Shown here in pieces: positions 24,336 through 33,100 of a stretch of 64,000 nucleotides of DNA. The stretch spans positions 434,001-498,000 of the forward strand of contig CADEDY010000001.1 of assembly GCA_902826215.1 (NCBI GenBank). The letters run 5' to 3'. This DNA is from an uncultured Bacteroidota bacterium (GTDB lineage: Bacteria > Bacteroidota > Bacteroidia > Flavobacteriales_F > PHOS-HE28). Position numbers and translations under genes: made by a program. The notes under the pieces were generated by a model that was not told where the DNA came from, searched no databases, and saw only the letters and a list, made by a program, of their open reading frames with translations. Positions within the stretch are counted from its first letter, which is position 1, and each line of letters begins with the position of its first letter.

Positions 24336-24832
24336 AGACCCGCGAGGATCGCCATCAGCGCCACCATGGGCACTTCGCCCTCCACATGCAGGATGGCTTC
24401 GGTCTTGTTGCAGAACGGACCTTCGGCGAGGTAGACGGTGTTGCCATCGATGACGAAAGCGCCATCCGTCTTGTTGCAGAACGCGCCTTCACCCCGGAAC
24501 ACTTTCTGCTTTTCGAGGAAGAGCGCACAGGGTCCTTTGGAGCAAAAGGTGCCGCTGCAGCGGTAGAACTTGTCGCCCTCTGCAACGAATGCGCCGGGGC
24601 CTTTGCTTCCGATGGCATCGCTGCTATGGAACACCTGGGTGTCGTCGAACACGTAGATGCACGGCCCTTTAGAACCGAAGGGTCCGCAGGCCTGGTGGAT
24701 ACGACCGTTCTCAACGAAGTACGCGGCATCGCCGATGGTGCCGAAGGGTCCGTAGGCGAAGTGGATGACCGCGCGCTGGCCGTTGGCCATGGTGGCCGAA
24801 GCGAGAACAACGAGAAGCAGGAGGGTGCGCAT
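24332..24832 (-). CDS. Secreted protein built of six exact 22-residue repeats
   Basis: This 166-residue protein has a signal peptide ([18 protein letters not shown]). It is followed by six consecutive units of exactly 22 residues: the units begin GPFGTIG, GPFGSKG, DAIGSKG, GTFCSKG, GAFCNKT and GPFCNKT, and each has a central hydrophobic strand and a V-Y/F near the end. The consensus is G-x-F-(C/G)-(S/N)-K-(G/T)-x-x-A-x-x-V-x-x-x-x-V-(Y/F). This regularity suggests a small beta-solenoid or propeller, stabilised by Cys. A short hydrophobic tail (MALMAILAGL) ends it. I recognise no family. It is the last gene of an operon with the YD-like gene, whose stop it touches. Confidence 0.75.
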   Translation of the reverse strand: MRTLLLLVVLASATMANGQRAVIHFAYGPFGTIGDAAYFVENGRIHQACGPFGSKGPCIYVFDDTQVFHSSDAIGSKGPGAFVAEGDKFYRCSGTFCSKGPCALFLEKQKVFRGEGAFCNKTDGAFVIDGNTVYLAEGPFCNKTEAILHVEGEVPMVALMAILAGL

Positions 24833-25734
24833 CAGCGTCGTTCGGTGGTGAAACGCACTACATGGATCACGCCGAAGTTGAGATCCTTGGTGAGGCGCGC
24901 TTTCAGTTCCATGGTGTGTTCGTCGTAGAGGTATTCGTCGCGTTCCTGCTGACGATCATTGTGCCACAATTCCCCTTCGATCACATTGCCGGCGATATCG
25001 TAGCGCCAGACCCGCTTGACCGTATCCGGTTTGCCAAGATCCGGTTGTTCCACGCGCTCGGCCAACCGCCCTTTCTCGTCGTAGGTGAAAGTGACCTTGG
25101 ACCGTCGGTTACTGATGATGTAGCGGTCCTCGATGCTACGTAGATAGCCCAGCCCATCGGTGAGGAAAAGCTGTTCTCGGAAAGGCAGGTCGTGGTTGTT
25201 GATGTACACCTTGCGCATCACACTGTCGCTCAGGGTCTCGTAGCGGAAGTGTTCATCGCTGATCTCGGTGATCGTACCGGGGATCAACGCGTAGCGATCG
25301 GTGCCGAGGTTCTCGATCCGGGTGTACGTCTCGCGCACGATGCGTCCTTTGTCGTCGAGTTCGTTCTCATAGGCGAAGTGCCCGCTCAGGTCGTTGCGCA
25401 AACGACGCATGATCCGCCCAGCGGTATCGTACGTGTACGTGGTGCTTGCCGTGTCGCGCCCTGTGCCGGGTTGGCCGAACGAGTTGTTGGAGTACACCGG
25501 CAGTCCGGCGCTGTTGAAACGGTAGAGGTACTTCTCGTTCCGTTCGCGCATAGGTTCACCATCGCGCTTCACCATGCGTTGGCCGATGATCGCCGAAATG
25601 TTGTTGCGTTGGATGAACTTCGGATTGAAATGCAGGTCATGCACATCGCTCGGTTCCGGCACGATCAGCAACGCTTGGGCCGAGGCGAGTTGGCCAAGGC
25701 AGAGAAAGAAAAGGACGACGAACGAACGGGTCAT
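24832..25734 (-). CDS. Secreted YD-repeat-like protein
   Basis: This 300-residue protein has a signal peptide ([20 protein letters not shown]). The mature chain shows degenerate YD/RHS-type repeats: '[21 protein letters not shown]', '[16 protein letters not shown]', '[17 protein letters not shown]' and '[17 protein letters not shown]'. RHS-type repeats form a beta-sheet shell; here there are only about six to eight, with no toxin core, so it is not an Rhs toxin. Similar short YD proteins occur in Bacteroidota periplasms with unknown function. Its start overlaps the stop of the thioredoxin-domain gene by 4 nt and its stop abuts the 22-residue repeat gene: a three-gene operon. Confidence 0.7.
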   Translation of the reverse strand: MTRSFVVLFFLCLGQLASAQALLIVPEPSDVHDLHFNPKFIQRNNISAIIGQRMVKRDGEPMRERNEKYLYRFNSAGLPVYSNNSFGQPGTGRDTASTTYTYDTAGRIMRRLRNDLSGHFAYENELDDKGRIVRETYTRIENLGTDRYALIPGTITEISDEHFRYETLSDSVMRKVYINNHDLPFREQLFLTDGLGYLRSIEDRYIISNRRSKVTFTYDEKGRLAERVEQPDLGKPDTVKRVWRYDIAGNVIEGELWHNDRQQERDEYLYDEHTMELKARLTKDLNFGVIHVVRFTTERR

Positions 25735-27851
25735 TGGATCTGCTTCAGTGCGGCCTCAACGGTGTTCACCGGCAATTGACATGCCTTTTCCACGCATACA
25801 AAGATCGTGCTGCCTGCACTGGTCTTCTCCTTCAACAACGGAAGTTCGCTGGCGGTAGTGCTTCCCAAGAAGATCCGATTCGGCAAGTAGTGTGAAGCGA
25901 AATCCAAGCGAAGCGGAACAGCTTCCGGACCAGTGATGGCGATCTCGTAGAACGGATAGGCATGCTGCAGGGCGAGCTGGGCCCAGTTGGAATGTCCTGT
26001 GGGATACGCAGCCATGTTGTTCGGAACGGTGTTCAAAAGGCGGTTGCTGATGGCGAGGTATTCGGCGTCGTCGAAGAGTTGGCCCAATAGGAAGAGCCCT
26101 TTGGCCATGCTGCTGTTCGATGCCGGTATCACGTTGTCATGCAGCTCCGAAGGCCGTGCGATCAGGGCGGGATCCTGATCACTGGTGAAGTGGAACACGC
26201 CGGTCTCCTTGTCGAGGAAATGGCGGACCGCATGATCGGCGATGGCGCGCGCCTCGTTCAACCAGCGTTCATCGAAAGTGATCCCGTACAGAGCGACCAA
26301 GGCCTCGATGGTGAAACAATAGTCCTCCAGATAGCCGTTGATGCTCGCCTTTCCGTCCTTGTAAAGGTGCCATAGACCTCCATTGGATCGGTGGCATTTC
26401 TTCAAGAGAAGGTCCATGGAGCGGATGGCGTTCGCGCGCATCGCTGGATCACCTAGCACCTCGAAAGCATCGCAATACCCTTGGATCATCAACGCATTCC
26501 ACGAGGTGAGCGACTTGTCGTCGAGGCCGGGACGCTCGCGATGTTCGCGTGCAGCAAGCAGTTTGCTGTTGATCGATGCTATGCGCATGTGCAGGTCTTC
26601 CAGAGAGATGCCGAAGTCAGCAGCGAAAGCCGGATCGTCCTGTTGGCGCAGAAGGATGTACCGGTCGTGCTCCCAAAGCCCTTTTGCATTCACATTGTAG
26701 TAGGCCGCTGCCAGATCATATTCCGTTCCCAGCAAACCCTGCAATTCATCCTTCTCCCACACGTAGAAACGTCCTTCTTCGCCTTCGGTATCGGCATCGA
26801 GGGCGCTGTAGAAGGCCCCTTCCGGCGAGGTCATTTCACGTTCGATGAAGGCCAACGTGCGCTCCACCGTGGTCTTGTACAAGGGTTTCCCGAAAGCTTG
26901 ATAAGCCTGGCTGTACAACGAGACGAGCTGGGCATTGTCGTACAGCATCTTCTCGAAATGTGGGGCTTTCCAAAGCGCATCTGTGCTGTAGCGCGCGAAC
27001 CCACCACCCACTTGGTCGTGGATGCCGCCGAGCGCCATCTTGTCAAGCGTCAGTTCCACATGGCGCTTCAAAGCATCATCATCGGTAAGCCAGGCATAGC
27101 GCAAGAGGAATTCGTAGTTGTTCGGCATGGGGAACTTCGGCACCTTGTCCGGTCCACCGTTCACATTGTCCAACTGGTTCCGCCAAACGGCCACCATCTC
27201 CTCGAGCTCCTTCTGGTCAATGGCTTCGCCGACCTTGCCGGTCTGCACGAGGCTCTGGGCTTGCACCCCTTGGTGCAGCCGTTCGGCATATTCCGTCACG
27301 CGATCGGGATCGGTCGTCCAGGTCTTGTTCAGCTCGGTGAGCAACTGCACCCATTGTTGTTGCGGGAAGTAGGTGCCGCCATGCACCGGTCTTCCGTCGG
27401 GCAGCGCGAAGCAGTTCAGTGGCCAACCGCCACGACCGGTCATCAATTGCACTGCGCTCATGTACACCTGATCCACATCCGGGCGTTCTTCTCGGTCCAC
27501 CTTGATGCACACATACAACTCGTTCATCACCTTCGCGACGGCCTCGTTCTCGAAGCTCTCGCGCTCCATCACATGGCACCAATGGCAACTGCTGTAGCCG
27601 ATGCTCACGAGCATCAACTTGTTCTCGGACCTCGCTTTGGCGAAGGCTTCTTCACCCCACGGATACCAGTCCACCGGGTTGTGGGCGTGTTGCAACAGGT
27701 AAGGACTGCTCTCCTGTGCGAGGCGATTGGTATGTTCGGGCACGGTATCTGGCTTCGGTTGTTGACTACGCGGGTCCACCTTGGGTGCACAGCCCACGAA
27801 GGTGACCAGCGCGGCCAGCGTACCGGCCATCCGTGGTGAGATCGTGAACAT
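25731..27851 (-). CDS. YyaL/SPATA20-like thioredoxin-domain lipoprotein
   Basis: The 706-residue product combines an N-terminal thioredoxin-like domain (DUF255) with an (alpha/alpha)6-barrel of the N-acylglucosamine-epimerase/cellobiose-epimerase type. Evidence: [22 protein letters not shown], the redox-like [27 protein letters not shown], and later [16 protein letters not shown]. The N-terminus ([21 protein letters not shown]) is a lipoprotein signal with Cys21, so unlike cytosolic YyaL it should be periplasmic or outer-membrane anchored. Function of the family is unknown. ATG 27851 supplies a basic n-region and has a TTCCTTTG element 7 nt upstream; 27830 is an alternative. It is the first gene of the operon. 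Confidence 0.85.
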   Translation of the reverse strand: MFTISPRMAGTLAALVTFVGCAPKVDPRSQQPKPDTVPEHTNRLAQESSPYLLQHAHNPVDWYPWGEEAFAKARSENKLMLVSIGYSSCHWCHVMERESFENEAVAKVMNELYVCIKVDREERPDVDQVYMSAVQLMTGRGGWPLNCFALPDGRPVHGGTYFPQQQWVQLLTELNKTWTTDPDRVTEYAERLHQGVQAQSLVQTGKVGEAIDQKELEEMVAVWRNQLDNVNGGPDKVPKFPMPNNYEFLLRYAWLTDDDALKRHVELTLDKMALGGIHDQVGGGFARYSTDALWKAPHFEKMLYDNAQLVSLYSQAYQAFGKPLYKTTVERTLAFIEREMTSPEGAFYSALDADTEGEEGRFYVWEKDELQGLLGTEYDLAAAYYNVNAKGLWEHDRYILLRQQDDPAFAADFGISLEDLHMRIASINSKLLAAREHRERPGLDDKSLTSWNALMIQGYCDAFEVLGDPAMRANAIRSMDLLLKKCHRSNGGLWHLYKDGKASINGYLEDYCFTIEALVALYGITFDERWLNEARAIADHAVRHFLDKETGVFHFTSDQDPALIARPSELHDNVIPASNSSMAKGLFLLGQLFDDAEYLAISNRLLNTVPNNMAAYPTGHSNWAQLALQHAYPFYEIAITGPEAVPLRLDFASHYLPNRIFLGSTTASELPLLKEKTSAGSTIFVCVEKACQLPVNTVEAALKQIQ

Positions 27852-28422
27852 GCCCCCTCAAAGGAATAGCATCCCGCAACGCTATCGGCCGCAGCCGGGG
27901 CGCATGCATCAACAACGCGGCGTGGAAGGGCCACTTGAACAAACTTGGCCCGGCACGCTCATGGTAGCCGGGATCTTCGTAGTGGTCATCACCTTCTGGT
28001 GGGCAGGTACGCGAACGCTTACGAGCTATATGGAACTTGGCCGTTGGTTCGCCTTGTTCGCTTTCGTGGGCAATTTGCTACCGTACAAGCGCGCCGGTCT
28101 CACGTTGGGAATGGAACGCTTGGAATGGTTCCTGTTCAACTTGCTCGCCGTGGGTCCGTTGCTCTTCAGCGCAGCGCTTTGGCTCAACCTGCTCGTTCAC
28201 GGTCCGGAGAAGGCGGGCGTGGTGAACTTCTCCGGCGATATTCGAGGACTGCGTACCTATTGGACCCAGACCGATCATTTGCCCCTCTTCGTTGAAGAGG
28301 CCGATCCGGATGGCCATGCCCCTTCCATTGGTCAAGGACAACACCTGCTGGGCACGGCAACCGGACTCTTCGGCTATCCGGTGGTGGTTACCTGGGCCAA
28401 GTCCGATGGTTGGTCGGATTAG
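27850..28422 (+). CDS. Small membrane protein of unknown function
   Basis: The 190-residue product has a Pro/Gln/Arg-rich cytoplasmic N-terminus, then three hydrophobic helices ([56 protein letters not shown]). A soluble C-terminal region ends with '[19 protein letters not shown]'. No family was recognised. The ATG at 27850 overlaps the divergent lipoprotein start inside a single CATG. A later ATG at 27904 would leave room for promoters. The downstream gene is convergent, 8 nt away. Confidence 0.65.
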   Translation: MPPQRNSIPQRYRPQPGRMHQQRGVEGPLEQTWPGTLMVAGIFVVVITFWWAGTRTLTSYMELGRWFALFAFVGNLLPYKRAGLTLGMERLEWFLFNLLAVGPLLFSAALWLNLLVHGPEKAGVVNFSGDIRGLRTYWTQTDHLPLFVEEADPDGHAPSIGQGQHLLGTATGLFGYPVVVTWAKSDGWSD

Positions 28423-28430
28423 AGCGTTGA

Positions 28431-28928
28431 TCAACGGGTGATGCGCTCTTCCATCTCGAACGGAAAGCGCTTCCGGATGAACCCGGCCTTACCCACCACC
28501 GTTCCCTTTGCACCAAGTTTGAACTCGTTACCGTTCAAGACTCCGGAAAGGAGAAGCATCATTAACGAACCACCTTCCAGTTCAGTGTGCAGCGGCACGG
28601 AATGGAGTTGGGTCGAACGCTTGTCCAGGACCAAGGCGGAATCCAGGACGCCCTTCCCGATGAATTTATCGTTCAGGTAGAGGTCCACGTCCGGATCAAG
28701 GACATGGATCCGGTAACCATTCGGATTCTCGATCAACGCATTCACGCGCAAGGCGATGCCCTTGGCGTCCATCTTTTCGACGCTCACATTGGTCACATCC
28801 ACCAATTCCACCTGTTTGTAGGTTAAGCAAGAGGTCAGGAGCAGGAGGCAGGTGGCAAGGGCAGGTCGCAGGTGCAAGCGTCTCTGCCACCTGTCACCTG
28901 CCCCTGCCACCCTTCTTTCAGCGTTCAC
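28431..28928 (-). CDS. LEA14-like (type 2 late-embryogenesis-abundant) lipoprotein
   Basis: This 165-residue protein has a lipoprotein-type signal (ATCLLLLTSC) and one LEA_2/WHy domain: 'LVDVTNVSVEKMDAKGIALRVNALIENPNGYRIHVLDPDVDLYLND', a beta-sandwich common in Bacteroidota envelope proteins. Bacterial LEA14 proteins are linked to stress but the precise role is unknown. Residues ~6-26, including the basic n-region, are encoded by an imperfect palindromic repeat (28851-28911). The ATG at 28928 overlaps the 3' end of the dipeptidase gene by 11 nt, so the two are cotranscribed. Confidence 0.75.
   Translation of the reverse strand: MNAERRVAGAGDRWQRRLHLRPALATCLLLLTSCLTYKQVELVDVTNVSVEKMDAKGIALRVNALIENPNGYRIHVLDPDVDLYLNDKFIGKGVLDSALVLDKRSTQLHSVPLHTELEGGSLMMLLLSGVLNGNEFKLGAKGTVVGKAGFIRKRFPFEMEERITR
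28851..28911. repeat. Imperfect inverted repeat at the start of the LEA gene
   Basis: A left arm beginning GGTGGCAAGGGCAGGT (28851-28874) matches the reverse complement of the right arm (to 28911) at 21 of 24 positions, with about a 12-nt loop. It is read as the N-terminal coding part of the lipoprotein gene. Confidence 0.6.
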
Positions 28929-30294
28929 TTTCCTGAGCTGCGAAGTGGTGGAAGAACCGCGGAATGGTACGGATCCCTTGGAAATAGTTGAAGACGCCGT
29001 ACTTCTCGTTCGGGCTGTGGATGTTGTCGCTATCCAAGCCGAAGCCGAAGAGCACCGTTTTCAGGCCGAGTTCCTCTTCGAAGAGGGCCACGATGGGGAT
29101 ACTTCCACCACCGCGTGTAGGGATCGGCTTTTTACCGAACGTTTCTTCCATGGCCTTGCTCGCGGCTTGGTAGGCCGCCGAATCGATCGGGGTCACGGCC
29201 GCTTCTCCACCGTGGTGCGGCTTCACCACCACTTTCACCCCCGGCGGAGCGATCCTCACGAAATGGTCCTGGAACAATTTGGTGATCGCCTCACTTTTTT
29301 GGTTCGGCACCAAGCGCATGCTCAGTTTCGCGAAAGCCTTGCTCGGTAGCACCGTTTTTGCGCCTTCACCGATGTAGCCACCCCAGATCCCGTTCACGTC
29401 CAACGTCGGGCGAATGCTGCTGCGCTCTTCGGTGCTGTATCCCTTTTCGCCGCGTACGGCGTTGATATCCAAGTCTTTCATGTATGCCTCCTCGTCGAAG
29501 GGAGCTTCGGCCAAAGCCTTGCGCTCGGCATTGCTCAATTCATTCACTGTGTCGTAGAAACCGGGAATGGTCACCCGTCGGTCGGCGTCGTGTAGGCTGG
29601 CGATCATTTCGCACAGGGCATTGATCGGGTTGCTCACGGCACCGCCATAAACCCCACTGTGCAGGTCGCGGTTCGGGCCGGTGACCTCCACCTCCACATA
29701 GCTGAGTCCGCGAAGACCGGTGTTGATGCTGGGTACATCGTTGGCGATCATGGCCGTGTCGCTGATCAGGACCACATCGGCCTTCAGGCGTTCCTTGTTG
29801 GCCTTCACGAATACGCCAAGGTTCTTGCTGCCCACTTCCTCCTCGCCTTCGATCATCACCTTCACATTGCACGGTAGACCACCGCTCTTCATCATCACCT
29901 CCACGGCTTTGATGTGCATGTAGAATTGCCCTTTGTCGTCGGCGCTGCCGCGGGCGTAGATCATGCCCCCCTTGATCACAGGGTCGAAGGGGCCGCTATG
30001 CCAAAGCTCTACAGGGTCTGCCGGTTGCACGTCGTAATGACCATAGACCAGCACGGTAGGCTTCGAAGGATCAAGGATCTTTTCGCCGTAAACGATCGGG
30101 TGGCCGGCGGTGGGGCAGACCTCCACCTTCTCCAATCCAGCCTCGAGCATCCGTTTCTTCACTTCTTCGGCACACCGTACCACATCGGCTTTGTAGACAG
30201 GATCAGCGCTCACACTGGGGATGCGCAGGAGGTCCAACAGTTCGCTCAGGAAGCGGTCCCTGTTGGAGTCGATGTAGGAGTCAAGGGCTTGCAC
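28918..30294 (-). CDS. M20-family dipeptidase
   Basis: The 458-residue product is an M20 (clan MH) zinc dipeptidase of the carnosinase/PepV-like group. It contains LLRIPSVSADP, the first zinc site 'VLVYGHYDVQP' (His and the following Asp), the 'GSADDKGQFYMHIKA' metal site, 'MIEGEEEVGSKNL' (catalytic Glu pair) and the C-terminal GGGSIPIV loop. It hydrolyses small peptides in the cytoplasm; no signal peptide is seen. The GTG at 30294 gives the usual N-terminus (QALDSYIDSN). An extended start at 30378 would cross the promoter element at 30321-30328. Confidence 0.92.
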   Translation of the reverse strand: MQALDSYIDSNRDRFLSELLDLLRIPSVSADPVYKADVVRCAEEVKKRMLEAGLEKVEVCPTAGHPIVYGEKILDPSKPTVLVYGHYDVQPADPVELWHSGPFDPVIKGGMIYARGSADDKGQFYMHIKAVEVMMKSGGLPCNVKVMIEGEEEVGSKNLGVFVKANKERLKADVVLISDTAMIANDVPSINTGLRGLSYVEVEVTGPNRDLHSGVYGGAVSNPINALCEMIASLHDADRRVTIPGFYDTVNELSNAERKALAEAPFDEEAYMKDLDINAVRGEKGYSTEERSSIRPTLDVNGIWGGYIGEGAKTVLPSKAFAKLSMRLVPNQKSEAITKLFQDHFVRIAPPGVKVVVKPHHGGEAAVTPIDSAAYQAASKAMEETFGKKPIPTRGGGSIPIVALFEEELGLKTVLFGFGLDSDNIHSPNEKYGVFNYFQGIRTIPRFFHHFAAQESER

Positions 30295-30320
30295 GATCGT
30301 TGTTTTTCGGTTGAAGTCGC

Positions 30321-30328
30321 CAAAGATA
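30321..30328 (-). promoter_or_regulatory. Putative -7 element (TATCTTTG) of the dipeptidase gene
   Basis: An exact TAnnTTTG on the minus strand lies 26 nt before the GTG start, giving a leader of about 20 nt. It supports the short form of the protein. Confidence 0.5.
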
Positions 30329-30436
30329 ATCGGGCTGGATCGGCAGGAGTTCGGGTTGATTGGGCAACCAATTGGCAAAGGGCAAGGTCAATGGATCATG
30401 TCGAAAGTGTATTTTCACCACCCTTTCAGTCCGGAG

Positions 30437-33091
30437 ATGTTCAAAAAGGCAAGCTTACTGGTCATGGCCACCATGGCGTCGGTCCTCGGCCAAGCGCAAT
30501 TGGTGGTGGATGACACCCTTACCCCGTCAGAATTATTGCAGAATGTCTTGTTGGGAGGCGGTGTATCCGTCTCGAACATCACCTACAACGGGGTCGCGGT
30601 TCCGGCAACACCGCAGGAGGGAAGTGGAGCATTCACGGCGGGGGGGGACATGGGTTTGGATGCTGGTGTGATCCTCAGCACCGGTTTCGTGGCCTCGGCG
30701 GTTGGTCCGGAGTCGAATTTCTCGACCGACGATCTGGAGAACAACGGGAATGACCCGGACCTGGAGGCCATAGTGGGTGGCCCGATCACCAATTTTTCGA
30801 TACTTGAATTCGATTTCGTGCCGACGGGTGATTCGCTGAAGTTCCGGTACGTCTTCGCTTCCGAGGAGTATCCTTCGTTCGTGTGCAGCTACAACGATGC
30901 CTTCGGGTTCTTCATCAGTGGACCCGGTATTGCTGGGCCTTACAGCAACGGGGCAATGAACATCGCCGTGCTTCCTGACCTGGTCACTCCGGTCACCATC
31001 AGTAACGTGAACAGCGGACAGGGGAACGACCCGAACGACCCGTTCTGCCCTGCCGTGAATCCGGAGTACTACGTGAACAACGAGGATGGCACCACGATCT
31101 GCTTCGGCGGTTATACCACCGTTCTCACGGCCTTTGCCTTGGTGCAGTGCGGTTCCACCTACCACATCAAATTGGCTGTTGGCGATGCCGGGAATGATTT
31201 CGACAGCGATACAGCCTATGACTCAGCTGTTTTCTTGGAGGCGGGTAGCTTCACCAGTTCGGGGCAGGTGATACCGGAACTCACAACGGGTCCTGGTGTT
31301 ATCGGGAACACAATGAATGAAGGCTGTGTGCCCGTGGTGCTCACTTTCACCCGCCAAGGCGATCTTTCATTGGCCGAAACGGTGGACATTGTCGTGAGCG
31401 GCTCCTCGACTCCTGGTGTGGACTACACTCCGACCCTTCCAAGCCAGCTTTCTTTCGCAGCCGAGGATAGCACCGTGCAGTTCGTGCTGAATGTGCCTTT
31501 GGATGCGGATGGCCCAGAGGATCTGGTGATCACGATCAATCAGTTGGTGGCTTGTGCTGGAACGAATCTGGAGACCGTCTTCAACTTCGTCATCGATAGC
31601 CCCCCGCCTCTGGAGGGTGTAGCTGGCGATGCGGATGCAGTCTGCGGCGACGTGATCGTTCTTGATCCGCAGATCAGCGGTGGAGTTGGCTATTACAGCT
31701 ATTTGTGGAGCACGGGGGAGACAACACCCACGATCACCGTAAGCCCGGCGGTGACCACCACCTACGAGCTGATCATCAGCGACAGTTGTTCGGTCGAACC
31801 TCTTGAAGGCACCTTCACCATCACCCTTCCGGTCTACCCGCCGTTACTGGTAGAAGCGACGCCGGACTTGCAGATACCATGCTTGGAGGATGACGTGATC
31901 ACCGTGACCTCGGTGAGCGGTGGGAACGGCAGCTATGGTTATGCTTGGACGACCAACGGAACACCACTCGGCAACACCGCCTCGATCACGGTGCCTTCTG
32001 GATCACCCACTTGGTATACGGTCACCGTCACGGAAGGCTGCGGAGCAAGTGCTCAGGACAGTGTGCTCGTTTCGATGGCACCCTTGGATCCGATAGAGAT
32101 CACCACGAGCGGAGATGTCACGGTGATCTGCAGAGGCGATACTACGGATCTGAACATTTTGGATATCACCGGGGGGAATGGCGTGTATACGGTGGAATGG
32201 CGTGACGCTTCCGGCGCAGGGTTCAACGATACATATACCGTTGAGGTGGCGGTACCAGCGGATGCGACATACACGATCCACGTAGAGGATCAGTGCGGCA
32301 CCGTGGCGGACGAGGAGATCAGCTCCTTGATCCCTCACTACGCGCAGTTCTTGGTGAACACGAACCAGGATCACACCATTTGCTTCGGCGATAGCAGCGT
32401 TGTGCAAGTCGAGGTGCAAGGAGGCTCCGGTTACTATTTCATCGATTGGTTGGATCAGGATTGGACCGACCCGATCCTGAAGGTGTTCCCGTTCGAGGAG
32501 ACCACGTACGTTGTAAATGTGATCGACCAATGTGGCGAGGTGCTCTCGGACGAGGTCACGGTTGCCGTTGAATCCGTTGAGATCGACATCACGGTCACCA
32601 ATCGCGGGCAGGACGACTGGTATTTGCAAGCAGCAACGATCCCAACACCAAGGACCTATCTCTGGGATATGGGAGATAGCACCCGTTACCGTGGAGAAGA
32701 AGTGGTGCACAGCTATTTGGATCTGGAAGAACATTGGGTGCAACTGCGCATCACCACGGACAACGGATGTACGGCGACCGATTCCGTTTTGCTCATGCCT
32801 CCGGCGCATATCTACTTCCCCAATGCCTTCACCCCGGATGGCGATGGCATCAACGAGACCTTCGGCCCTGTTGGGCATTATATCGACACGTTCGAGATGA
32901 TGATCTTCAACCGCTGGGGCGAGTTGGTGTATTCGACGACTGCTTGGGACAAGCCTTGGCGGGGTGATGTGAATGGTAGTGATGCTGCTACCACTGGCGT
33001 CTACGTGTATAAATACCGCGCAACCGGCCATTACTTCCCAGCCACGGAAGGCTACGGACATGTTACACTTTTGAAGGGCACGCAGGATTAA
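30437..33091 (+). CDS. T9SS type B protein with choice-of-anchor L domain (tandem copy 1)
   Basis: This large secreted protein (884 residues from ATG 30437) has a signal peptide (MFKKASLLVMATMASVLGQA). It has a choice-of-anchor L domain of ~300 residues, starting 'LVVDDTLTPSELLQNVLLGGG' with 'SLKFRYVFASEEYPSFV' and 'FFISGPG'. Calx-beta-like and PKD/Ig-like repeats follow ('SGGVGYYSYLWSTGETTPTITVSP' and related). The C-terminal gliding-motility-associated (type B sorting) domain has IYFPNAFTPDGDGINETF, 'FNRWGELVY' and 'GVYVYKYRA'. It should be exported by T9SS to the surface as an adhesin or structural protein. An ATG at 30398 is an alternative start. A paralogue follows after 9 nt. Confidence 0.9.
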   Translation: MFKKASLLVMATMASVLGQAQLVVDDTLTPSELLQNVLLGGGVSVSNITYNGVAVPATPQEGSGAFTAGGDMGLDAGVILSTGFVASAVGPESNFSTDDLENNGNDPDLEAIVGGPITNFSILEFDFVPTGDSLKFRYVFASEEYPSFVCSYNDAFGFFISGPGIAGPYSNGAMNIAVLPDLVTPVTISNVNSGQGNDPNDPFCPAVNPEYYVNNEDGTTICFGGYTTVLTAFALVQCGSTYHIKLAVGDAGNDFDSDTAYDSAVFLEAGSFTSSGQVIPELTTGPGVIGNTMNEGCVPVVLTFTRQGDLSLAETVDIVVSGSSTPGVDYTPTLPSQLSFAAEDSTVQFVLNVPLDADGPEDLVITINQLVACAGTNLETVFNFVIDSPPPLEGVAGDADAVCGDVIVLDPQISGGVGYYSYLWSTGETTPTITVSPAVTTTYELIISDSCSVEPLEGTFTITLPVYPPLLVEATPDLQIPCLEDDVITVTSVSGGNGSYGYAWTTNGTPLGNTASITVPSGSPTWYTVTVTEGCGASAQDSVLVSMAPLDPIEITTSGDVTVICRGDTTDLNILDITGGNGVYTVEWRDASGAGFNDTYTVEVAVPADATYTIHVEDQCGTVADEEISSLIPHYAQFLVNTNQDHTICFGDSSVVQVEVQGGSGYYFIDWLDQDWTDPILKVFPFEETTYVVNVIDQCGEVLSDEVTVAVESVEIDITVTNRGQDDWYLQAATIPTPRTYLWDMGDSTRYRGEEVVHSYLDLEEHWVQLRITTDNGCTATDSVLLMPPAHIYFPNAFTPDGDGINETFGPVGHYIDTFEMMIFNRWGELVYSTTAWDKPWRGDVNGSDAATTGVYVYKYRATGHYFPATEGYGHVTLLKGTQD

Positions 33092-33100
33092 CAACAACGC

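Noticed and set aside
24832-25734. Rhs/polymorphic toxin
   Set aside because: Only a few degenerate YD repeats, a 300-residue length, a Sec signal peptide and no toxin domain; better described as a short YD-repeat protein.
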